The translations under genes and the position numbers were made by a program. The notes under the pieces are model-generated. The model worked only from the letters and a program-made list of their open reading frames with translations. It was not told the origin of the DNA and searched no databases. From Colius striatus (lineage: Eukaryota; Chordata; Aves; Coliiformes; Coliidae), in assembly GCF_028858725.1 (NCBI RefSeq), contig NC_084768.1, positions 4,137,853-4,201,852 on the forward strand: a stretch of DNA of 64,000 nucleotides, written 5' to 3'. Positions 28,919 through 40,800 of the stretch are shown here, piece by piece. How positions within the stretch are numbered: position 1 is the first letter of the stretch; the number at the start of each line of letters is the position of its first letter.

Positions 28919-30219
28919 AATGCCCCAAACCTATATGAATGGTGTAGCAGGCTGCTAACTTCACACCCAGGCTATAGTGGGGACTTTCCTGTGGCTGCAG
29001 CAGTGCCTACAACACACATCCAGATCCGAGATCCAGATCCCACCACTCACCTCCTTCTGGCTGCTCCAGAATTAATGAACATTTGAGTAGAGTGCAAAAC
29101 AGATCTGCAATCCTATATTTTTAAAGGGATGCTTTACAAGTGCAGATATCCCACCCCAGATTTAGCATGACCTTCTTCCACCCCTGGAGTGTCTGTGTTG
29201 CCCTTAAGTGCCACAATTGCCCCAAGAGAGCAGGCCTGTCTGCTCCTCTACAGGCTCCCACTGGGGTCAGCACAGACCTTCATCTCCTGGCACAGGGTTG
29301 GGGAGAGCAGGTGAGACTCTGGAAGATCCCGGGAGGACAGCTGAAGCCACCCAGAGCAGTACTTCCCACAGCTCCACCAGCGCTGAGTGTCTTGGTACAA
29401 GGGAGCACAGCACCAAAGCCAGTCTTGTATGTTTTAAAGTGTAAAAGGGAAAAAAAAGATTATTTTGCATTAGTATAGCTCAGTGAATCTTAATTATTAT
29501 TGCCCAGATTTTTCAATAACATATACCATTTATTTACCTAAAAATTCTTCCTCCTGCCTATATTGGATACTCACATTCACAAACATATTAGTCATCGCTT
29601 AATTATCACTAGGAAGCCTTATTAATATGTATGGATAAAGAGCTCCCTGGCAGGAATGCATTTTAATGAAGTCGTTGAAAGGCAACACACAGTAATTTCT
29701 AGAAGGTTATGCTATGACTAACAATAGCAAAGTGCCTGAAGCAGCCCAGGGACAGGATGAGGTATGGAAGGAAAAAAATCAAATTCATTTTAATATTTTA
29801 ATGATAAGCTTAACTAGAAAGCGTTTAGGCATTCTGACTGAGCAGATACAGCTTCAATTGACTTACAACTATTCTTGAGAGGACTGGCTTCACTCAAAAT
29901 GTCGTCTGCAAGCACCCAGCAGTGTTATATGTAGATGTCATAAGCTGCACGAAAGGAGGCTGTTGAAGATGAGATGTTTTGTGGCCGTCCTGTATTTAAC
30001 GGCAAGAGAAGCACCACCACGTTATTTTTGAGGCTATAGTCAGGCCTGAAATATTATATATTGCCCAACGTGTAATTTCCAAATCAAACGCATATGCTGC
30101 GTGTATAATTGCACTTAGTAGCTAGAGCAGCAATTCACTTGGGCTATTTTCGTAACGTTTGCCCTTGCACGGCAAAGTCACCGTTTTCACAGTGTCACCC
30201 GCGCCTTCTGTGAGGGCAG

Positions 30220-31455
30220 CAGCCCAGTGTGGGCCACGCCGCAGCACCTCGCAGGTAGCGAGATCGGGGGACCCGGGTGGTCAGGGCACTGCCAACGGAC
30301 AACCGGGGCGAGGGGAAGCCGAGCACGGCTGCCCGGGAAGGCCGAGGAGCAGGCCCCTGGCAGTATAACCCCACTCACAGTGCGCGAAGCCCGGGGCCCG
30401 GCCCGGCGGCAAGGCTCCGCTGGCCCGCCCAGCACCCGGCGCAGAGGACACCCGGGGGCGGGCCGCCGTGTGGGCTGCGGAGCCGCCCCGAGAGGCGGGC
30501 CCGGCTTGGACGGCTCAGCGGCGGTGGCCCGAGTAAGGGTTGGCGGGGCCGCGGGATGGGCCGTGGGGGAGATGGGGAGGCGCGGGGCGGGAGGGGAGGC
30601 CGCGGCGGGGCGCAGGCCGAGAAGCCCCACTGCAGGATCCGCGACTCCACGCTTCGTGCCCCCGGGCACGGGCGCTGAGGAGCCACCAGGCCCCGCCTCC
30701 CCTCCGCCGCGCCCCGGAGGCCCCGGCTAGGCCCGCTCGTCCCCGCTGGCTCCAGGGGCTGCCCTCTCCGGGAAGCGCGCCCGCTGCAAGGCTTGAACCG
30801 GGGCTGTTCCCTCACGACCCCGGGCTGAGGCGTGGTGGGCGGGAAGTGGGGCTGTTCCCTCACGACCCTGGGCTGAGGCGCGATGCCCGGGAACAGGGGC
30901 CGTTCCCTCACGACCCCGGGCTGAGACGTGGGTGGGCGACAAGAGGGAACGTTCCCTCAGTCCTCAGTTTGAGGCGCAGTGGGCGGGAACGGGCTGTTCC
31001 CTCACAACGGAACCTGAAGCCCGATGGGCGGTAGCGGGGTGTTCCCTCACGACCCCGACCTGAGACGTGGGGTGGGCGGGAAGCGGGGCCGTTCCCTCAC
31101 AATCCCGACCTGAGAGTGATGGGCAGGAACCGGGGCTGTTCCCTCACGACCTCAGCCTGAGGCGCAATGGGCGGGAAGTGGGGCTGTTCCCTCACGGCCT
31201 CAGCCTGGGGCGCAATGGGCGGGAAGTAGGGCTGTTCCCTCACGGCCCTGACGTGACGCGCTGCAAGGCTTGAACCGGGACTGTTCCCTCACGACCCCCG
31301 GGGCTGAGGCGCGATGGGCGGGAAGTAGGGCTGTTCCCTCACGGCCTCAGCCTGAGGCGCAATGGGCGGGAAGTGGGGCTCTTCCCTCACGACCCCGACC
31401 TGTGGCGCGATGTGGGTGAGAAATGGGGCTGTTGTCTCTCAACCTCAGTCTGAGA
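30220..31455 (+). promoter_or_regulatory. CpG island / promoter region of the MCCC2-like gene
   Basis: Abrupt shift from AT-rich to very GC- and CpG-rich sequence just upstream of the first coding exon of the MCCC2-like gene. A plausible donor GA|GTAAGG has its GT at 30533-30534, so a noncoding exon 1 ending at 30532 is likely, because the coding exon at 31538 opens with a 3' splice site. On that model the minisatellite at 30785-31455 lies in intron 1. The transcription start is not determined. Confidence 0.7.
30785..31455 (+). repeat. ~48-bp minisatellite, about 14 copies
   Basis: The core TTCCCTCA recurs with starts at 30807, 30855, 30903, 30952, 30997, 31042, 31092, 31139, 31187, 31235, 31284, 31334 and 31382, and in a decayed form at about 31432. 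Spacing is 45-50 bp, most often 48. Each unit carries a GGGAA-to-TTCCC inverted pair around a short GC spacer and a ctgagg/ctgaga arm. Seven units contain GGGCGGGAA (30837, 30981, 31074, 31169, 31217, 31316, 31364), which resembles E2F and GC-box motifs. Degeneration is strongest at the right edge. Confidence 0.95.
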
Positions 31456-31537
31456 TGTGCTGCCGACCGTGACCCCTCAACTGAGGGACTCAGAAGTCTT
31501 AATTTTTGGCAATAAATGCCGTGTCTTCTCCCCTCAG

Positions 31538-31861
31538 GATGATGTGGAACACTGTCACTTTGTGCTCCCTTGGCAGACTGCCCCACAGTGCCACAGCTCT
31601 GCTGCTCCCAAGGTTACAAACCTTCAGTCGAGTGCTTGAAAGAAAGTATAAGGACTTGTATCACGGTAAAGAGCCAGCACACGCGCTGCAGAATCAGGGC
31701 TTTAGAAGGACAGGCAACATACATCCCTGCCGTTTAGTAAGTAAGAAACCAAAATACAGACGGTATGCAAAAACTTACCCTGTTTTAGATGGAGATATCC
31801 CATCTGTGTATCGACATGTGTTTGAAGAAAATTTAAGGAACAGTGAGGCTCTTATTAAAAG
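31538..31861 (+). CDS. MCCC2-like coding exon 1 with putative mitochondrial leader
   Basis: The acceptor (ccctcag, ending 31537) is followed by gATGATG; either of the two adjacent ATGs could start, and I take the first. The exon encodes [18 protein letters not shown] and onward, rich in Arg, Lys, Leu and Ser with few acidic residues until about residue 40. [11 protein letters not shown] stretch lies at about 70-79, before the conserved segment begins near [12 protein letters not shown]. The protein is about 50 residues longer than human MCCC2 (563 aa), and most of the excess is here. Confidence 0.85.
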
Positions 31862-34800
31862 GTAATAACCGTTTTTGTGGTGTTTTGAAAATGTTGCTAC
31901 TTGTGAGATGATGTGAGAGTTACTTATAGACTCTTTTAGTAGCTTTTGACATATAATGAATGGTAATTAAAAAGCTCAGATGTTAAAAAAAAATGTTTTT
32001 TGTCTGACCGTTTTGAGGCTTGAACTAGTTTGGCTGCTGCTTTCTCAAGCAGCTTCTCTACAGAGGAAATTTTACAAGGGTAAGCACTTAAAAATGTCAT
32101 CCTCCCCAAAAAGGTGACTAAATGTTGACTGAAATGCCTACACCTAGGTGCAGACGGTATTTGAAATAGTTCCATGTGACATTATTTTGCATATGTTGCC
32201 AAGAAGTATTTTTTTCTGGACACAAAATGTGTTTTGTGTTTGATTTTGAATGCAAAGACATAAACGGTGACTCACATTTACAGATTCCCCCAATAGAATA
32301 GTTGACAGACATTGCAATTAATCACGATTCAAAGAAAGCAGGAAAATGGATTTTGTGTGTTTATCCTTAAGGATCAGAGGGTAAAAATTCTAATGCCTTT
32401 GTTCAGAGGAGTGATATGTGTGCTGGACGCAAAGCTATGGAAAACACACTGTGCCCTCCTGTGGTGGCATGTACGGTGGTGTTAAAAATCCGTAGCTTTT
32501 TTTCTGCTGAGGTTTTTCAATCTCTACGGTCTGCAGGAAACCACAATAAAGTAATGGAGTCACATTATCTGATAGCGTGTAAGCAGTTATGCCAAAGAGT
32601 TTTTTTAGTTAAAGATGATCCATCTTGGTGCAAAGTGTTTTATCTAAAATAAATGAAGAATGTGGTTTGTTTATCACCAAAATTATTCAAGACACCACAT
32701 TTGTTTACAGTTTATTCAACTCGTTATCTGTATTTGATGCTGTCCTGACAGTAACATTTGGTGATCACTTCCTGTAATGGGTCTGGGATGGTAGTGATTT
32801 TCCACAGCAGCTCTTGCAGTGCTGTGCTTACTGTTGGTATCAATATTATGACTACTGCTCACACAGCATCAGGGCTGTCCCTCCAGCGTTCCTTCCCCTA
32901 CCTTCACCAATAGGTGTGGGTGGGCACAATCTTGGGAGGGACCACAGCCAGAACAGCTGACCCAGGCTGACCAAGGAGATATTCCATACCATATGACGTC
33001 AGCTCAGTAATATAAACTGGGGGAGAGGAGCAGGAAGGGGAGGCAAGATTCATTTCTGGCCTTCCCAAAGCAACCGCTACGCGTACTGAAGCCCTGCTTC
33101 TTGGGAGGTGGCCGGACATCGCTGCTGATGGGAAGTAGAGAGGAACAGCTTTATCTGCTTCTGCTTTGCTTCCCGCGCGCGTGGCTTTGTTGTTTCTTTA
33201 TTAAACTGCTTTTATCTCAACCCACGAGACTCCCATCTTATTTTCTCCCCTTCCCTGGCTTGCTGAGGAGGTGGGTGATAGAGCAGTGTGATGGGCACCT
33301 GGCATCCAGCCAGGGTCAAACTACCACACTTCCTCTCTGTGTGATTGTAGTGACACTGCAGTATTCACTACATTTAAAGCATATCTTCCTTGCTGTAGAG
33401 TATCCTTTAGGCCTGTCAGAAAACCATGTTGAAGGGAACTGAAGGGGGAAGCCCTGGACTGGTTTCTTCCCAAGAGTAATTGGAACACAGTAAATGTCCA
33501 TGCTGAATTGGGATTGGCAAATTACGATAGCTTTGCTTAAGTTTATGGGCTAATGTTGTAGGGCAGTACCTCTCAAAGTCAGCATTGGTCAGTGATCAGC
33601 CCCTCCCTGTACTCCGCTCATGGGCTTGCTGGCAGGGATCAAGTATGATCATAGTTTGTGAAATACTGTGTGTTGGGTATATATGGGCAACACCTGGAGG
33701 AGGATGAGGATTTGATAACGTCTACTAGCCGTGAACATAAACTACAGAGAGAATGTTTGTATTATTTCACTCTTTTTTTTGTCTTTATCAGGCAATTTTA
33801 TTGAATAACAAAAGTAAAATGCTTGCTTGAAATAATGTACCTTTGCTTTTTATTAAACTGTGTAGGAAATAATAATCTGAATCTGTGAATTTGTCTTCTC
33901 ATACCATGTGCATGACAGCTGTGCAGTACATTTATGTACTATGTTCAGTCTGCTGATGGGCAACTTGTAAGTAAAGATGGTTTTCATTAATTGAACCCTG
34001 GTTTTTTAAATCAGATACTCAGAACTGCTAGAGACAGTCAGTAAAGGAGGGGGAGAAAATGCCATCTTGCGTCATACTCAGAGAAACAAGAAGCTGTTTG
34101 TTCGTGATCGCCTGAAGTTGCTCCTTGATGATGAGCCTTTCCTCGAGCTGTCCCCGCTGGCAGGCCTCAGTATGCCGTACGGTGACGTCCCTGCTGCCGG
34201 CTGCCTCACGGGTAACAGCTGCCAAAGCTCATGTTAAATAGAATGGGAGAGTGTTCATGGGTTTTAAATTGTTTGTGTCTTTAACTGTGATTCATGTTAG
34301 ATCTAAAGATGAGTCTGGGTCGAGAGAATTGTTTTGAGCAGCCCATGTTGGAGATGCAGCCTGGAACCAACATGGTACTTAGTATGATTTGGGAGCTGCT
34401 GTTTGGGTGCAGTGATAAGCAAGTGATTGTGGGCAGTGTACATTGGTTGCGTTCTGTGTGTGCTGCACACCTTCCCAGTGCATTCAGCCTTGCTTGCTGA
34501 AGGTAAGGTGTTTGCTCTTACTGGGAAATGGAAAAGGGTGCATGTAATCAGTTTCATGGAATATTTTAGTGTCTTAAAAATGTGCTTTCCTAGGAAAGGT
34601 GAAGCTCAGCTCTATCCAGTAGCAGCTCCTAACATGGAAGAGATCAGCCACTGCTGCATCATTCTTCTGCAGTTTTTGCTGGGGAATCTGGGGGAAAGCT
34701 TGAAAGTTATTTCATTTCTTCTAGATTTAGAGATTTATTCTAGTGATCAGTTACTGTGTCTCAGAAAAAATTAGGATGATGTGTCAGATAAGCTGTTGTC

Positions 34801-37800
34801 TGTTTAAAGGAAAGAGGATTAAGTTACTGTGAGACAGAGGAGCTGTGACATTTATTTTGTAGTATTTTTCAAATTACAGACAAATCTTTTCATTGCATCT
34901 TGAAGAGCAGTTCCAGTTCAAAAAATAACTAGAAGAATAGAGTACAAAACTCTGTGTTTTGTCAGAGATTGTTACATTTGTCAGTTTTGTATAGGTAACC
35001 TTCAGTTGCCTTCCATGATACCTCAGGAGCTGGAAGTCAAACTATGTGTTTTTTTCTCTTATGTTGTCACCAGGAGTAAGTAAGTTTATTTCAGGGTCTG
35101 TCTTCTGTCATTTAGTTTGGTTTTTTTTAAGTGTAATTGGCTTTCAGCTTGTTATTCTAGAGAATAACAAATGGGGTATTTGCAACTTGATTTGCAGCTT
35201 TTAAATATAATATTCTGTAAGGAACATCCAATTTGCCCTCCTTGTTTTGTCTATGGTATTTCAGAGTCCCAGTAAGTACCTGTGGTACCTCTTACAGGAA
35301 TTGGCAAAATCTGTGGGGTCTGGTGTGTCTTCATAGCAAATGATGCAACTGTAAAAGGAGGAACTATTTATCCAATTGGAGTGAAGAAACAGTTAAGAGC
35401 TCAAGAAATAGCCATGCAGAACAGGCTACTCTCTGTGTACCTTGTTGACAGTGGGGGAGCATTCCTACCACTGCAGGTAATATTGGAACCACTTCATGGT
35501 AGAAAATACCTGTGTTTGCCTTAATCATACTTTTTTTTAAGAATAAACCTCAGATTTATGTTGTGTTTTCTTGATTAGCTGACTTTTCATGGCCTGATAT
35601 ATTTTAAATTGTGTTCTCTCCACAAATCAGGGTCCAGGAGATTATCTGAAGATTTGTAACAGTGGTGATCACTTAGGCTAATCTTGCCTCTGATCAAAGA
35701 AACTTGAATATCAATGAGGGAACAAAGTGCTCACATTCCTCAGTGTTCTTGATGTCATTAATAAATCAGTACCTTGTTTGAGGTTTCGGTTTTCATCTTC
35801 AGAATATATAAAATGGCTGTGTTTCAGTGTGATGTTTGTGCTTGTAATGCAGTAGCCTCTGTGGCCTTCAAAAATGTATTTCTGCATCAAGAAGAGTGTG
35901 GCCAGCAGGTCAAGGGAGGTTCTTCTCCCTCTGTACTCTGCCCTGGTGAGGCCTCATCTGGAGTCCTGTGTCCAGTTCTGGGCTCCTCAGCTCAAGAGGG
36001 ACAGAGAATTGATGGAGAGAGGCCAGCACAGGGCCACCAAGATGATCAGGGGACTGGAACATCTTTCATATGAGGAAAGGCTGCGGGACCTGGGGCTGTT
36101 TAGTCTGGAGAAGAGGAGACTGAGGGGGGATCTTATTAACATTTATAAATATCTAAAGGGTGGGTGTCAGGAGGTTGGGACATCCCTTTTTTCTATAGTA
36201 GCCAGCAACAGGACAAGGGGTGATGGGATGAAGCTGGAACACAAAAAGTTCCACTTAAATCTAAGAAGAAACTGTTTGAGTGTTTCAGTGAGGGAGCCCT
36301 GGCACAGGCTGCCCAGAGGGGTTGTGGAGGCTCCTTCCTTGGAGGTCTTCAAGACCCTTCTGGACATGTTCCTGTGTGACCTGATCTAGGTGACCCTGCT
36401 TCTGCAGGGGGGTTGGACTGGATGATCTCTAAAGGTCCCTTCCAACCCCTACCATTCTGTGATGCTATGATTTTTTAAAATTCTTACTGTAAAAGGGCAG
36501 TGCACATGTTACTTTCCAATGTTCAGAGATGATATGATCACACAGGCTGTTGTTATTCTCTCTCTAGGATGAAAGCAAACACATAGAAAAAGTTTTTACC
36601 TTACTTGAGGGGCTGTATCAAAAGTAAACAGGCAAACAGTGTTAATGTCATTTTTCAAACAAAGTATGAACATGAGCTTCCCCTGCTCCATGCTTACAGT
36701 CTTGGATTGTGTAGAAGAAATTGATTTCACAAAGAAGTATGAAATGTACCTCTGCTTTTGAAACACATTGGTATTTCAGGGCAATTGCACTGTGTGAAAG
36801 GGGAACAGATACTGTCGCAAATGCTGTATGAGAAAGTTTTAGGTATGATTGTTGGTGGTGACCTTACCAGAGTTGGTTACAGCGTGTGTGTGAATCTGAA
36901 TCGTCTGAGTGAAGAGGAAGCATTGGCTTTTGTAGCTGACACTAAAACCGTCTTTTTCTCTGTCCCGTCAGTCAGAGCTGTTTCCTGACAAGTCACACGG
37001 TGGCAGAGTTTTCTACAATGAAGCAATAATGTCTGCTATGAGAATCCCACAGGTACAGTGTCCTCTGGAGCACAAGCCAGTGCAGTGTCTGTGATCAATA
37101 GAGTTCTGAAAAGAGTTTTATTCTAATACAGATTCTAGGAACAATTCTCAAACATGCAGAAACAAATTCCTAATGCTCACCTTGTACATTTTTGGGGAAG
37201 GGATGCAAACAGTATCTCACCTAACAGAGTGCTTCATCCTTAAGGATCTTCTGAGTATTTACTGAGTGATTGTGGTGGAAAAGCATCGAATCACTAGGTT
37301 ATTTCAGAGTAAACGTTGAACTCTCTTAAAACCAGTGTTGTTTTTCATGCTGATGTTTAGATCTCTAGTTCATTGTTCCCCAAGCTGCAATATAGTCTCT
37401 TGAATGCTTCTGAAATAAAAGTAATGGGTTTGCCTTTCTGGTCTTCTCTCCCCAGCATCTTGATTTGGTTTGGTTTGTGGGTCCTTCAGGTGGCTGTGGT
37501 GTGTGGCTCCTGTGTAGCTGGAGGTGCCTATATCCCAACCATGGCAGAAGAAGCTGTCATTATCGATAAGATCGGTACGCTGTTCCTTGCTGGCCCACCT
37601 CTGGTAAAAGCTGCTACAGGAGAATATGTCACTCCCGAGGACTTGGGAGGAGCCCAACTTCACTCCAAGTAGGTGAAATGATTCTCAAAACATAGCAGAG
37701 AAGTCATCATACTAGAGAAACTATCGTTTTATCTTAAATTCCTCTGACAGGACATGTGTGGTCTTCAAAGACTGAAAAACATGTACTCAAAAAACCCAGC

Positions 37801-40800
37801 AGAAATGATACATGAATTATTATAGAGGTTGGTGGTATTCAGTTATAGTTGGTGGTATTCAGTTATATACGTGGGAGTATTGTGGGACTAGATATAACTC
37901 TTTGAAATGAAAAAAGTAACATGGCATTGTAATTTCAGCTTTACCACTGTCCACGGGAACTTTCCACTTCCACTGTGCATATATATATACACATACACAC
38001 ACTCTGATAGAATTCTGACACAAGTGCAGAGGCCAGGAGCAGGACCAAAAGTAGAACCTGTTATTACAGTTTGCTTTCCTTCTCAGGTAACAGGGCTTGT
38101 TTTTTTGTTAATCAGCCAAATGGGAGTAAAATTAAGTGATGTTATGAGGTGATGCAGGGACTGGGCAAATCTGGATTTGGTTCCCTGTTTTCCCACATAT
38201 TTTCTGAACAACTTCAGGCAAGTGAGTTTGTGTGTGCCTCAGAGGGACCAGCTATAGAAAAGGGATAATATCATGCCTTTTCATAAGGAAACATTATCAG
38301 GATATATACATTGAAAAACCCATTTGTGAGCATCTGAATGATCATGGCAAAAATGTGTAAGAACCTCTTTTGTCTTTCTAAAACTAATGAGTATTTTTTA
38401 AAGTCCGTTTTCCCTTTATTATAGTGTTTGCAACATCATCATCATGGAGATAAATTCAAAGGTCTTTAATATAGGTAAACACAAAAGTCACAGGGAAGAA
38501 CTTCTTGCTGTGAAATTGTTTTGGGGTTGGATTGAACAGAAATTCTGCTGACTTAACTGCTTTCAACTCATTAGAATAAAATCACACAATGTTTTGAGGG
38601 AGTTTGGAGAGTCACAATATGGGTTGGAGTTTTTCCGTCTGTTTGGTTCTTCGATCAGCATTCAGATCTCGGTAATTCAATACTAATTAATGCTGCTCTC
38701 TCTCCTAGAGTCAGTGGATGTAGTGACCATTTTGCAGCTTCAGAAAAGGAAGCCTATGAGTGTATTCGAAATGTTATCTCTACACTGAATTATGATCCAC
38801 TGCTGGAGGAGATCACAGAACATGACAGTCCTCTGTATCATTCTGATGAGCTCTTGGGACTGGCACCACAAGATTATAGGTGCACTCTTCCTGTAAAACT
38901 GGTAAGGTGACCAGTATGGGATGCCTTCATCCCTAGTCTGCTCTGTCTGCTAGCTCCAGATTAACAGGCAACAGGCTGTTCTCTCTTGGAGAATCCTGAA
39001 GTACCCGAGATATTCTGTATTGTTACCTAATCAGTTGCCAAACTGTCTTGAGTCTGCAACAAAGCAGAATGGCAACAAATCTGTGGAATTATAGGAAATA
39101 TTTAAGCTGAAAACCTGCTAGAGATAAGATAATGCCATGTTTCAGCAGCTGATCCCCATCTGTTTCAAGGCACTGGTCAAGGTGCTGTCATGTCAGTGTG
39201 TCTTGTACTGTGTTGACTGCCTTGAGAATGTGAACCTCTAGTGCTGCTGAGGGTTTCTCATGCACACAAACTGTAACTGCACACACTGGGTTTTTTATAA
39301 CATCTTTCTGTATGTAAACAACTGTGCTTTTTAACACTGAAATAATTTTGGAGTTGAACTTTGGGTCAATATATGTGGTTGGTAATGAAATGCAAACACA
39401 AGTTTGGTGTTTTGTGCATATCGAGTGTTTGGTGGAGTGTCAGACAGAAAAGGGCCTCTGTGCTCATTTAGGTTGACCTTGCATAATGCAGGGCTCCTAC
39501 TATTTGAACAGAGCAGAACTATCCTATTTTCACTTAAAAATCTGTAGTGAAGACTATGTTTCTTTGCAGATTCTAAGCCGTCTGATGGATGGAAGCAGAT
39601 TCCAGGAATTCAAGGCTAATTATGGAACCACATTAGTAACAGGATTTGGCCACGTGGAAGGGTAAAGCTACAGCATTTCACTATCAAAGTGTATGGACAT
39701 ATTTGCCTAGATAGTTTTCATATCATTGGGTTTTACAGTATTCCAAGAGCAATGTTTATGAAGATCTGAGGCAGTCAATAGTTAGCAATAAAGTAATTGT
39801 AGAAAGCCTGATCTTCTGTCTCTGGTCTCTGAATTCACCAGCTCTCAGGCCAGTAGCAGAGTGATTACAAATGAATGGTTTTCATGGCTTTGTTCACAAA
39901 AGCTACTAGCCAGACAGATGGAACATTGAAGAAGTCTCAACATATTCCTTAAGAAATAGAAAACAGAATCTTTAAGTGTTTCTTCCCAAATGGAGTTGCA
40001 AGCTATCATCCTTTCTCCCATGTAATGGAGATGGGACAACACCCATACAATAAACCCTTGTCTAATTCAGATCAGGCTGTATTGTTAAGACTTCCATGAA
40101 GCGTACAATGTCCTAGTCAAACTGTATTAGGGGAAAAAAAGGTAGTAAAATATATTTTAGGATGAAAGTAAACACTTTTCAGATTGACTGTTGTGTTGTA
40201 TGTTATAGAAATTGGAGAGAGCCCAGAGTTCTGGTACCCTGTATGTTGTCTTGCAGTGTAAACTCTGACAGGTCATCTCTAGCTTTACCTGCCTTCTGGG
40301 CATTGATCTGTGTTAGTGCTTCCATGCTTTACAGATCAGGAGTGCTGTAAGACTTCTCCTTTGTTAGATGTGGGAGGGCTCCTTGAATGAGATGACACAT
40401 GTATGTTGATCTTTCTACATTCTGAATTTCTGTAAAGGGCAGATCTCTGTGTGTAAGGATATTGTATGTTTCTGTCCTTCAGAATGTTATGAGCCACAGC
40501 TTCATCGTTTCTAGGGTTCAAAAGTGAAAATGTTCCCGTGTCTTGTTGTGTAGGCACCTGGTGGGGATAGTGGCTAACAACGGGGAGCTGTCTCACCATG
40601 CTTGCCTCAAGGGCAGCCACTTCGTGCAGCTCTGCAGCCAGCGGAGCATTCCCATCCTCTTCTTCCAAAACACTGCTCCGCATACAGCAGCGCCAACAAG
40701 CGTCTCGCAGGTAATCGCTTCGCTGTACTCTGTCACTTTGAGTTCTCCTTACTTCAGGCAGTTCCTAGTTCTTGTTGTGTTTAAGGGGCTCTTTTTGGAA

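Larger units (their letters stand above)
3930..30220. other. Intergenic desert between WLS and the MCCC2-like gene
   Basis: About 26 kb in which I find no exon-like conserved coding segment and no RNA gene. Short open frames have no recognisable homology and no splice context. Contents I can support are five CR1 pieces (7501-7615, 8068-8631, 9151-9268, 10550-10627 and their tails), AC- and AT-type microsatellites near 24.4-24.5 kb, a short poly-C run at about 8931-8940, and small tandem runs near 18.99 and 28.9 kb. Much of it is AT-rich unique sequence that could hold enhancers of the flanking genes; that cannot be told from one sequence. Confidence 0.7.

Noticed and set aside
30187-31034. 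Several 130-180 codon open frames on both strands near 30.2-31.0 kb
   Set aside because: They arise from the CpG island and read through the minisatellite, giving repeated peptide motifs in several frames. No homology or coding signature.
30785-31455. Regular repeat-spacer pattern considered as a CRISPR-like array
   Set aside because: The whole 48-bp unit is repeated with drift, without unique spacers, in a eukaryotic promoter. It is a minisatellite.
32773-33328. A complete endogenous provirus
   Set aside because: Only one LTR is present and no gag, pol or env remnants flank it within the target duplications.
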